The notes under the pieces: generated by a model
The model's database searches: none
The model's input: only the letters and a program-made list of their open reading frames with translations
What the model was told of the DNA's origin: nothing
Shown: positions 30,578 through 37,231 of the stretch, in pieces
Position numbering within the stretch: the first letter of the stretch is position 1
How the letters are laid out: every line of letters begins with the position of its first letter
Translations under genes and position numbers: made by a program
Source: JAYZAP01 sp964645285
GTDB lineage: Bacteria; Pseudomonadota; Alphaproteobacteria; JAAXGF01
Direction: 5' to 3'
NCBI GenBank assembly: GCA_964645285.1
Contig: CAZYDR010000027.1
Location: 1-37,231 of the forward strand
Length of the DNA: 37,231 bases

Positions 30578-32616
30578 CGGAACAGGCGGTCGGCCGGATC
30601 GGTATCGAGTTCCCGGGCATAGCGGTGGCCGGCAAAGGTGGCGTGGAAGATCGCGCCGGGCGCCAGGCAATCGCCGATCCGCGTCACCGAGGTAATACCG
30701 GCCTTGGCGTTGGCGTCCTTGTCGGCCATGAGTTCGTGATAGAGCGTGTCGTCGGGCAGCCGGGCGGTGACCATGACCACGGCGCTGGCCGCAATCTTCT
30801 GCTCACGTCCGGTATAGACGTGCTCCAACGTCACCTCGTCGGCAGAGATGTCAGTTAGGTTGTGGTGGGTCACCATGGTGACGTCGAGTTTATCCAGCCG
30901 CCAGGCAATGCGCCGATGCTCAAGGGTGTGGCGGGTGTAGGAGGCGATCTCCGACTCAGGCGCCACAATGGTCACCTTGCAGCCGGCACTGGCCAACACT
31001 TCGGCCATCAGGCTGCCCATGTAGAAGCTATCATCGTCGAATACCACGACTGACTGGCCGGGCGGCCCGTCAGGCAGCCAGCCGGCCATGATGTCGTCCG
31101 GCGTGAATATATTGGCGCCGTCGCTGCCGGGCACCGGATCGTTGTTGAACCGCCCGACGCCGTCACCGCGCCAGTGGGCGCCGGTCGCCAGCACCACGTG
31201 ATTGGCGCCGACTTCACGCACGCTGTCCGCCGTCATCTGGCTGTCCCGGTAGATCTCCGCATTGGTCATCTTGTTCAATTGGCCTATCCGCCAGTCACGC
31301 ACCCGGCCCCACTCGGCGAGGCCCGGCAGTTTGGCCTCACGGGTCACCCGGCCACCCAACTCGGTAGTTCCTTCGGCCAGGGTCACCGCATAGCCTCGCT
31401 GGCCCAGGGCTCGCGCCGCCTCGAGCCCGGAAGGGCCGGCGCCGACCACCAGGACTGAATCGTCGGAACCCTTGGGGTCGATGTCTTCCGGATGCCAGCC
31501 GCGGCGATACTCCTCGCCCTGGGTCGGGTTCTGGGTGCAGCGGATAGGGATCGCCATGAAATGGCTGGAGACACAGATATTGCAGCCGATGCACTCGCGA
31601 ATGTCCTCAACCCGGCCTTCCTCGATCTTCTTGGGCAGGAAGGGATCAGCGATTGACGGCCGCGCCGCGCCGATCATGTCGAGCACGCCGAGATTGATCA
31701 GCGAGACCATGGTGTCCGGCGAGGTAAAACGCCCGACCCCGACCACCGGCTTGGTGGTCACCGACTTGACGAAATCCATGTAGGATTCGTGGGTGTTCTC
31801 CGAGGCGAATCGCGAGGTCGGCGAGTCGCCTTCCCAGGTGCCAATCAGAATGTCCCAGAGGTCCGGCAACTCGGCCAGATATTCGAGGATTTCCTTGCCG
31901 TCCTCATGGGCCTTGAGGCCCTTGGGGCCGATCAGCTCTTCAATAATGATACGCACCGTGACCGCCACTTCGCCCTTCGACGCCTCGCGGGTAATGTCGA
32001 TCATCTCACTCAGCAGCCGGGCGCGGTTCTCCAGGCTGCCGCCGTATTCATCGCTGCGCCGGTTGCGCGGCGACAGCATATGAAAGGCAATGCCCGAGAA
32101 CTGGGCGCTGATATTGACGATGTCGACCCCGGCCTTAAGCGAGCGCAAGACCGCATCGCGCCACCAGCCGTGAAAGTCGCGAATATCGGATTTCTCCATG
32201 GCTCGCGCCTGGATTGGTTCCAGTTCCACCACCGGACGCGACTGCGGGCCAATGGGCACTTCCCGGCCCAGCCGGTTAGCATAGAAGCCGCCGCCATAGG
32301 CGAGCTGGGCGCCGAAAAGGGAGTCGTGGTCATGGACCTCATCGACGGCCTTGGCCAGCACCGGAATGTCGCTGTCGTCCCACAACGACATGACGATTTC
32401 GGGAAACATGTCGGCGTTGCGGTGGATCGCGCAGTGCTCTGTATGAATCACGCCCCAACCGCCCTCGGCCTTGACGCCCCGCATACGGGCATGGCCGAGC
32501 GGCCGCACCCGGCCCATGCCGTTGCACTGGCCGGGCTGGTAGAAGCGGTTGCGGGCCACTTTAGGCCCGATCTTGATGGGCTCGAACAGGATGTCGTAGC
32601 GCGGATCGCGGGTCAT
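30547..32616 (-). CDS. Trimethylamine/dimethylamine/histamine dehydrogenase-family flavoprotein
   Basis: The 689-residue protein has the full family layout: FMN barrel with NRFYQPGQC (Cys31, site of the 6-S-cysteinyl-FMN link), RSDEYGGSLENRARLL, GVGRFTSP and ARPSIADPFLPKK, an intact 4Fe-4S motif CIGCNICVSSHF plus IRCTQN (Cys342, 345, 348, 360), EEYRRGWHPEDI, then an ADP-binding domain VLVVGAGPSGLEAARALGQR. By alignment with the trimethylamine dehydrogenase sequence as I remember it, the substrate bowl is changed: Tyr60 is His61, Trp355 is His352, and catalytic Tyr169/His172 are Ser170/Phe173. Trp264 and Asp267 remain as Trp261 and Asp264. It probably acts on another amine or N-methyl compound. 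GGAGG precedes the ATG, and the DmdA-like gene lies 80 bp upstream on the same strand. Confidence 0.85.
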   Translation of the reverse strand: MTRDPRYDILFEPIKIGPKVARNRFYQPGQCNGMGRVRPLGHARMRGVKAEGGWGVIHTEHCAIHRNADMFPEIVMSLWDDSDIPVLAKAVDEVHDHDSLFGAQLAYGGGFYANRLGREVPIGPQSRPVVELEPIQARAMEKSDIRDFHGWWRDAVLRSLKAGVDIVNISAQFSGIAFHMLSPRNRRSDEYGGSLENRARLLSEMIDITREASKGEVAVTVRIIIEELIGPKGLKAHEDGKEILEYLAELPDLWDILIGTWEGDSPTSRFASENTHESYMDFVKSVTTKPVVGVGRFTSPDTMVSLINLGVLDMIGAARPSIADPFLPKKIEEGRVEDIRECIGCNICVSSHFMAIPIRCTQNPTQGEEYRRGWHPEDIDPKGSDDSVLVVGAGPSGLEAARALGQRGYAVTLAEGTTELGGRVTREAKLPGLAEWGRVRDWRIGQLNKMTNAEIYRDSQMTADSVREVGANHVVLATGAHWRGDGVGRFNNDPVPGSDGANIFTPDDIMAGWLPDGPPGQSVVVFDDDSFYMGSLMAEVLASAGCKVTIVAPESEIASYTRHTLEHRRIAWRLDKLDVTMVTHHNLTDISADEVTLEHVYTGREQKIAASAVVMVTARLPDDTLYHELMADKDANAKAGITSVTRIGDCLAPGAIFHATFAGHRYARELDTDPADRLFRHELPEVKAS

Positions 32617-32696
32617 CGGGTGGTTCCTCCGGAAGAACGGCCAGGCAAGTGATCGGATGGTAAAGCGACAGGGGACAAATTGTCGCGCTCTATCGG

Positions 32697-33803
32697 TCAG
32701 ATCCAGAATTTATCCCGCACCCGTGCCTCGCGGGTGCCGACAGGAGTCTCCACCAACAGCGTGGTGCCGGCGTTCCAATAGTCCTTGTGGACCATGGCGA
32801 TGGCCACAGTGGTTTGAAAATCCGGCGACCAGGCAGCCGATGAAGCCTGTCCGGCAGGGGCGCCCGATTGGTCCGCCAGGGGCCACAACTGGGTCACGCC
32901 CAGCATCTCGGGGCCATCGATTTCCAGCGGTCGGATTTGCCGTTCGGGATTTTGCATTTCCCACAGAGCGTCTCGGCCGAGGCATTCGGCCGCCCTGTCC
33001 AGGTGACAGAACTTGCCCAGGCCGGCCTCGAAGGGCGTGTGGTTCATGGTGATGTCGTTGCCGTAGGACAGCAACCCGCCCTCGATGCGCTCGATGCCAT
33101 TGGGGCAACCGGCCCGCACATCGAGGTCGGCGCCGGCGTCGAACAACGCATCCCACAGAACCTCGCCACCATCCGAGCCGTCACTGTAAATCTCGAAGCC
33201 GCCCTGATGGGACCAGCCGGAGCGGGCAATGACCAGGTTCCAGCCATGGAACGCGACGGTCGTGTGGCGGAAAAACCTGGTCGCTACCACTGCCTCGCCG
33301 AACACCCGGCCAACCAGCACATCAGCCTTCGGCCCCTGCACCGCCAGCAGCGACACGTCGGGCTCGAAAACCTTCACGTCGAGCCCAAAGCCACTCGCCA
33401 AGCCTTTGTAATAATACAGCATATCGGAGTCTGCCAGAGACACCCAGTAACGATTCTCGGCGAGCTTGTTGAGCACCGGATCGTTAAGCATGGCGCCCCG
33501 ATCATCGACCATGGGAATGTAGTAGCATTGGTCATTCGCCATGGCCGCCAGATCGCGCGGCGTGGTCATCTGCACCAGCCGCCGGGCGTCGGGACCAATG
33601 ATTTCCACCTGGCGCTCGCAGGACACGTCCCACAACTGCACGGCGGATTTCAGATGAGCGTAGTCCTCCGCCACCGAGCGAAACACCGTCGGCAGCAGCA
33701 TGTGGTTGTAGACCGTATAAGCGCTCACGCCGGCGGCCTCGACCCGGCGGGAAAACGGCGTGCGGCGAAGGCGAAGAGAACCGGTTAGCAGGGGCGTGGG
33801 CAT
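32697..33803 (-). CDS. dmdA: DmdA-like aminomethyltransferase-family (GcvT) protein
   Basis: The 368-residue protein is of the glycine-cleavage T-protein fold and closely follows dimethylsulfoniopropionate demethylase: RRTPFSRRVEAAGVSAYTVY, NHMLLPTVF, WDVSCERQVEI, YYIPMVDDRGAMLNDPV, WVSLADSDMLYYYKGLASGF, VQGPKA, IARSGWSHQGGFEIY, GCPNGIERIEGGLLSYGND and SPDFQTTVAIAM. DmdA moves a methyl group from DMSP to tetrahydrofolate. Close relatives with other methyl donors exist, so the symbol is provisional. No strong ribosome binding site is visible before the ATG at 33801-33803. It is followed by the trimethylamine-dehydrogenase-like gene, suggesting a joint demethylation route, and is divergent from agmatinase. 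Confidence 0.75.
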   Translation of the reverse strand: MPTPLLTGSLRLRRTPFSRRVEAAGVSAYTVYNHMLLPTVFRSVAEDYAHLKSAVQLWDVSCERQVEIIGPDARRLVQMTTPRDLAAMANDQCYYIPMVDDRGAMLNDPVLNKLAENRYWVSLADSDMLYYYKGLASGFGLDVKVFEPDVSLLAVQGPKADVLVGRVFGEAVVATRFFRHTTVAFHGWNLVIARSGWSHQGGFEIYSDGSDGGEVLWDALFDAGADLDVRAGCPNGIERIEGGLLSYGNDITMNHTPFEAGLGKFCHLDRAAECLGRDALWEMQNPERQIRPLEIDGPEMLGVTQLWPLADQSGAPAGQASSAAWSPDFQTTVAIAMVHKDYWNAGTTLLVETPVGTREARVRDKFWI

Positions 33804-33963
33804 GGCGTTGGATTTCTTGGCTGACGTTTAAGGTCACCGAGTGTCACCATTTCCGGCCGCCTTGTCATCCTCCGCCTGGCCACCGGGCAGTCGCCTAGTT
33901 ACGCGGGTCTCGTGATCGGGTAAAACGAAGCGGCAGCAACACGCTCCAGGGAGAGTAATCCGC

Positions 33964-34917
33964 ATGAAGACGACAATTGGCGATCAAGCATTCACGGCGA
34001 CGGGCCTTTATGGCACCGAACCCCAGCCCAATTACGCCGGGGCGCAAAGTTTCATGCGCCGCAAGTACACCCGCGATCTAACAGGCGTCGATGTGGCGGT
34101 AAGCGGCATCACTTTCGACCTGGCCACCAGCAACCGTCCCGGCACGCGCTTCGGCCCGGCCGGCATTCGCCAGGCCTCGGGGCAGCTCGCCTATGGTAAT
34201 GTCTGGCCCTGGGGGTTCGATCCGTTCGAGCGCCTCGCGGTCATCGATTACGGCGATGTCGCCTTCGACCAGGACTACACCGACCGCATGCTGACAAATG
34301 TCGAAGCCCACGCGGACACCATCATCAATGCCGGGGTCACCATGCTGACCATGGGTGGCGATCACTTCGTTTCCCTGCCCCTGCTGCGCGCCCATGCCAA
34401 GAAGTACGGCCCCCTGTCCCTGGTCCACTTTGACGCCCACTCGGACACCTGGCGCGAGGAAAACTACAATCACGGCACCATGTTCTTCCATGCCATCGAA
34501 GAAGGCCTGATCGACTCTCACCGATCAATCCATGTGGGCATTCGCAGCCACAACCCCGAGACCCACGGCTTCACCGTGCTCGATGCGCCCTGGGTCCACG
34601 AACACGGCGTCGCCGCCACTTTGGCGAAAATTGAGCGGGTCGCCGGCGGCCACAAGGCCTATCTCACTTTCGACATCGACTGCCTTGACCCGAGCTACGC
34701 GCCGGGAACCGGAACGCCCGTAGTCGGCGGCCTGACGACCCACCAAGCGACGGCGATCATGCGCGGCATGGGCACCATGAACTTCGTCGCCATGGACCTG
34801 GTCGAGGTCGCGCCGATCTACGACATCGGTGAAATCACGGCGTTGGCCGGGGCCACCCTGATGCTCGACTTCCTGTGTTCACGGGCGGCCGACATGGAAC
34901 CCGTAAAGACGGACTAA
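33964..34917 (+). CDS. speB: Agmatinase / ureohydrolase family
   Basis: The 317-residue protein has the ureohydrolase manganese motifs: MLTMGGDHFVSLPLL (GGDH), SLVHFDAHSDTWREENYNHG (DAHxD) and LTFDIDCLDPSYAPGTGTPV (DxDxxDP), together with SIHVGIRSHN and VAMDLVEVAPIYD. It hydrolyses agmatine to putrescine and urea, or a related guanidino acid such as guanidinobutyrate, which the motifs cannot distinguish. GGGAGAG lies about eight bases before the ATG. With the PotC-type remnant, the PuuA-like ligase and the AruI-like enzyme in this window, an arginine/polyamine route is plausible but not shown. The TPR gene starts 12 bp after its stop. Confidence 0.88.
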   Translation: MKTTIGDQAFTATGLYGTEPQPNYAGAQSFMRRKYTRDLTGVDVAVSGITFDLATSNRPGTRFGPAGIRQASGQLAYGNVWPWGFDPFERLAVIDYGDVAFDQDYTDRMLTNVEAHADTIINAGVTMLTMGGDHFVSLPLLRAHAKKYGPLSLVHFDAHSDTWREENYNHGTMFFHAIEEGLIDSHRSIHVGIRSHNPETHGFTVLDAPWVHEHGVAATLAKIERVAGGHKAYLTFDIDCLDPSYAPGTGTPVVGGLTTHQATAIMRGMGTMNFVAMDLVEVAPIYDIGEITALAGATLMLDFLCSRAADMEPVKTD

Positions 34918-34929
34918 CCAGCCACACCA

Positions 34930-35466
34930 ATGAGCCCTGCCTCGGCACCCACCAAACCGACCTTCACGGCGCTGCTCAAGGCGGGCGTCGCTCACCAGCA
35001 GGGCGGCCGGCTTGCCGAGGCCGAGGCCGCCTATAAGCAGGCACTGAAAGTCACGCCGGGTCAGCCCGACGCCCTGCACCTGCTCGGCGCCCTTGCCAGC
35101 GGTGCAGGCAGACCGGAACTCGCCGTCGAAATGATCGGCAAGGCCATCTCGGCGGTCCCCAACCACGCCCCGTTTCACCATACCCTGGGTCAGGTTCTGA
35201 TCGCCAACGGCAAACCCATGGAAGCGGCTGGGTCGTTTCGCCGCGTTATCCAGATCAATCCCGACCATAATGAGGCCTGCAAACGCGAAATCATGCTTGT
35301 CGCCGAACGGGCTGCCGGCCCAGCCGGACTAACCGAGACCAGCATCACCCATCTGGTTGCCCGCGCCGGCTATCCGGTGCATCTGGTGCCGGGTGAGCCC
35401 GACAACATCAAATTGACCTATCCGGAAGATTGGCAAGCGGCGCTGGATCGCCTGGCTGGCGAATAG
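34930..35466 (+). CDS. TPR protein with an IspD-like C-terminal tail (probable fusion)
   Basis: The 178-residue frame has about three tetratricopeptide units: LLKAGVAHQQGGRLAEAEAA, ALHLLGALASGAGRPELAVE and FHHTLGQVLIANGKPMEAAG with VIQINPDHNEA. After about residue 125 the character changes, and the end AGYPVHLVPGEPDNIKLTYP, EDWQAALDRLAGE looks like the last beta-strands and helix of 2-C-methyl-D-erythritol 4-phosphate cytidylyltransferase (IspD: PVxLVxGxxxNIKxTxPEDL). The rest of IspD, with its nucleotide-binding start, is absent. The frame is continuous, so it may be translated, but I think two unrelated gene ends were joined near 35300-35340. There is no clear ribosome binding site. Confidence 0.6.
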   Translation: MSPASAPTKPTFTALLKAGVAHQQGGRLAEAEAAYKQALKVTPGQPDALHLLGALASGAGRPELAVEMIGKAISAVPNHAPFHHTLGQVLIANGKPMEAAGSFRRVIQINPDHNEACKREIMLVAERAAGPAGLTETSITHLVARAGYPVHLVPGEPDNIKLTYPEDWQAALDRLAGE

Positions 35467-35472
35467 AGCGCC

Positions 35473-36741
35473 CTACCAGCGGCTGCTGCGGGCCAACTTC
35501 GCATCCATGGAATCGCGTACCGCCTTGGGCGCCACCGAGCCGACCACCGGCGAGGCGCCCGAGGTCATGGGCGCATAGAGCCCCTGCTCGTCGACCGGTA
35601 CCGAGGCGCGGCGCGACATACGATAGAGCGCGAAGACGCCGATGGCGGCGTGGACCACGGCGAGGCTCCAGAAATAGCCCACCGGACCGACGCCGCCCAT
35701 GACCGCGCCGCTGACCAGCGGCCCGAAGCTGGCGCCGATGCCCTGGACCAGCACTAGGCTAGCGCTGGCCGCCACCATCTGGTCGGGCTCGAGGAAGTCA
35801 TTGGTATGGGCGATGCATAGCGGGTACATGGCGAGCGACAGACCGCCGAGCACCCCGGCAAGCAGCACCATGACGCCAAGGGATGACCCTGAAAGGGCGA
35901 CCCCAACCCCGGCAAACACCGTGGCAGCGAAGGTAACGGCAGTAATAATCCAGCGTCGGTCGACGTGGTCCGACAGGCGGCCGAGCGGCCACTGCAACAG
36001 CACGCCGCCGACAAACATGGCCGCCATGAAACCGGAAATCTCGGCTGCTGAATAGCCCATGCGGCCGGCATAGACCGCGCCCATGCCGACCAGTACCGCG
36101 TTGGATACGCCGACCCCCATAGTGCCGACGACGCCGAGCGGCGAAATGGCGTAGAGATCGCGCAACCCGACCCGGCGGGGCGCCTCGAAGGCCGGCGCCG
36201 GACCGGCGGTCAGCAGGATCGGCACCACCGCGATGGAGACCAGCACGGAGACCAGAACGAACAGCTCGAAACTGGTCGGGTCGGCGAGGTTGAGCAGGAA
36301 CTGACCACCCGCCATGCCGCCCAGCATGATGGCGATATAAAAGCCGAGCAACTGGCCCCGGGTCTCGTTGGTGGCGCGGTCGTTGAGCCCGCTTTCGGCG
36401 ACCACATAGAGCCCGGCGTAACACAGCCCGGTGACCACCCGGATAGCCGCCCAGGTGAGCGGTTCGACGACCACGGTAAAGGCCAACACCGCCGCCGAAG
36501 CGAGGGCCGCCAGGGCCGCGAACACCCGCACATGGCCGACCCGCCCGAGATAGCGCGGTGCCAGTACCGAGCCGGCCACGAAGCCCACGTAGTAGCCCGA
36601 CATGACCAGACCGGTGGCCACCGCCGGAAACGCCTCAAGGGTCGCGCGGACACCAATCAGGGTGCCCTGCAGACCGTTGCCGATCATCATCAGTGCGAGG
36701 CCGAGGAACAACGGCCAACTCGCGCCCACCACTCTCAACAT
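35473..36741 (-). CDS. Major facilitator superfamily transporter
   Basis: The 422-residue inner-membrane protein has about twelve hydrophobic segments in two sets of six, beginning WPLFLGLALMMIGNGLQGTL and YYVGFVAGSVLAPRYLGRVG. The loop GRVGH after helix 2 and LGRLSDHVDRR after helix 8 are the MFS loop-2/3 and 8/9 signatures. It is of the YcaD/sugar-efflux-like type judged by overall pattern. The cytoplasmic tail is long. The substrate is not identifiable. It converges with the TPR gene, stops being six bases apart. Upstream, 36 bp separate it from the tubulin-tyrosine-ligase-like gene on the same strand. Confidence 0.88.
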   Translation of the reverse strand: MLRVVGASWPLFLGLALMMIGNGLQGTLIGVRATLEAFPAVATGLVMSGYYVGFVAGSVLAPRYLGRVGHVRVFAALAALASAAVLAFTVVVEPLTWAAIRVVTGLCYAGLYVVAESGLNDRATNETRGQLLGFYIAIMLGGMAGGQFLLNLADPTSFELFVLVSVLVSIAVVPILLTAGPAPAFEAPRRVGLRDLYAISPLGVVGTMGVGVSNAVLVGMGAVYAGRMGYSAAEISGFMAAMFVGGVLLQWPLGRLSDHVDRRWIITAVTFAATVFAGVGVALSGSSLGVMVLLAGVLGGLSLAMYPLCIAHTNDFLEPDQMVAASASLVLVQGIGASFGPLVSGAVMGGVGPVGYFWSLAVVHAAIGVFALYRMSRRASVPVDEQGLYAPMTSGASPVVGSVAPKAVRDSMDAKLARSSRW

Positions 36742-36777
36742 AGACCTACCCTCGCCGGTCGAATTTTTACTGGGCGC

Positions 36778-37215
36778 TTATGCAGCGGAAACGTCGCCGG
36801 GTCTACGAGAAAATAGCGCCGTGAAGCCACTTTTTTTTAGCGGCCGGTCCGAGATCCTGGTCCGGCGATTCCTGGCAAAATCAACTATCGTCGTGAGGAG
36901 CTGTCGATTGACCGCATCAACCACTGCCGCGGCGCCGCCGCCGAGGGCCGGATAGCGCTCGACTTCGAGCAACCAGGGGCGCCCGGCACGGTCGAGCAGC
37001 ACATCGAGACCGAACAGCTTGGGCTCTAACGAGTGGCGCGGAACTGTCGCCTGATCGGCAAAGACTCCCGCCGCCTCGATCGCTGCCATCAGCCCTGACG
37101 CCAGCGTTTCGAGCGCTGGGCGCGGCGGTTCCGCGCCGTCATCCTCCAGGACCCACATCAGGACCCCAAGGCTCTGTCCTGCCCCCCTATAACTGGTCCA
37201 CGTAACGGGTGATAT
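36778..37215 (-). pseudogene. Tubulin-tyrosine-ligase-like ATP-grasp protein, C-terminal part
   Basis: From about 37195 down the sequence reads GAGQSLGVLMWVLEDDGAEP, ETLASGLMAAIEAAG and KLFGLDVLLDRAGRPWLLEV with a following ERYPALGGG, matching the end of TTL-family ATP-grasp ligases (GxDVxLDxxxxPWLLEVN), which add amino acids to protein tails in eukaryotes; the bacterial role is unknown. The Asn usual after LLEV is Glu-Arg here. In another frame at the very edge, NITRYVDQL resembles the preceding HLTNYAVxK motif of the family, so there is probably a frame break near 37182-37195 (next to a C6 run), and the gene extends past the window. The only ATG here (37156-37158) is internal to the domain. 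Confidence 0.6.
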
Positions 37216-37231
37216 TCAACGACGATGTGGA

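Noticed and set aside
1..37231. CRISPR arrays, insertion sequences, prophage, rRNA or tRNA genes
   Set aside because: No regularly spaced repeats, transposase or integrase motifs, terminal inverted repeats or tRNA-like cloverleaf with a conserved TTCGANNC arm were recognised by eye. The TTCGAC units belong to the REP-like repeat.

Overview
The window is GC-rich, densely coding DNA. Most genes begin a few bases from, or overlapping, the end of the previous one, and several starts carry AGGAG-type ribosome binding sites. The repertoire suggests a heterotrophic alphaproteobacterium, possibly marine or host-associated: trimethylamine-dehydrogenase-like flavoproteins, a DmdA-like folate enzyme, an N-methylglutamate-synthase-type operon, a dimethylformamidase-like protein, agmatinase, a taurine-dioxygenase-type enzyme and a polyamine-type permease. 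The taxonomic guess rests on gene content only. I see no rRNA, tRNA, CRISPR array, insertion sequence, prophage or replication origin.

Layout. 1-5.0 kb: a minus-strand run of permease fragment, SMP-30-type lactonase and the start of a trimethylamine-dehydrogenase paralogue, then a truncated LuxR regulator facing a run of flavin oxidoreductase, D-aminoacyl-tRNA deacylase and a DUF1445 protein. 5.1-9.1 kb: four damaged genes (dimethylformamidase-like, nitronate-monooxygenase-like, TauD-like, S1C-protease-like). 9.2-13.6 kb: an intact minus-strand operon of class II amidotransferase, GXGXG protein, FMN glutamate-synthase domain and glutamine-synthetase-family ligase. 13.7-17.7 kb: SDR, VOC and GNAT proteins, an aminotransferase remnant, and a YbdK-like ligase with an N-formylglutamate-amidohydrolase-like enzyme. 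17.8-24.6 kb: glycerate kinase, pyruvate kinase, RraA-like protein, HpaI-type aldolase, ThDP enzyme, and a crotonase interrupted by an assembly gap. 24.7-29 kb: esterase, YtcJ-like amidohydrolase and a broken chemotaxis receptor. 29.3-37.2 kb: a degenerate MBL protein with a ferritin-like partner, the full-length trimethylamine-dehydrogenase-like protein behind a DmdA-like protein, agmatinase, a TPR protein with an IspD-like tail, an MFS transporter and a tubulin-tyrosine-ligase-like C-terminus.

How the genes may work together (inference). The common theme is methylated one-carbon and nitrogen compounds and amine nitrogen. Flavoprotein dehydrogenases and the DmdA-like protein would remove methyl groups, the amidotransferase/GltB-like/ligase operon would handle the amine as a gamma-glutamyl or N-methylglutamate intermediate, and agmatinase, the permease remnant and the AruI-like ThDP enzyme hint at polyamine or arginine use. 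Glycerate kinase, pyruvate kinase and the aldolases could carry C2-C4 acids to pyruvate.

The most striking property is the number of broken genes: fusions in which two opposite-strand genes are both cut at one point (about 1265 and 6677), single-base indels in homopolymers (5380, 6821), in-frame stops (7706, 15571, 28382), missing gene ends (8390, 9133, 15664), an internal SDR deletion (about 13900), a fused ORF (about 35310) and a 10-N gap with unrelated sequence (23766). From one sequence I cannot tell a chimeric or error-containing assembly, such as a single-cell or metagenome bin, from a genome in decay; these points should be checked before any function is inferred from the damaged loci.
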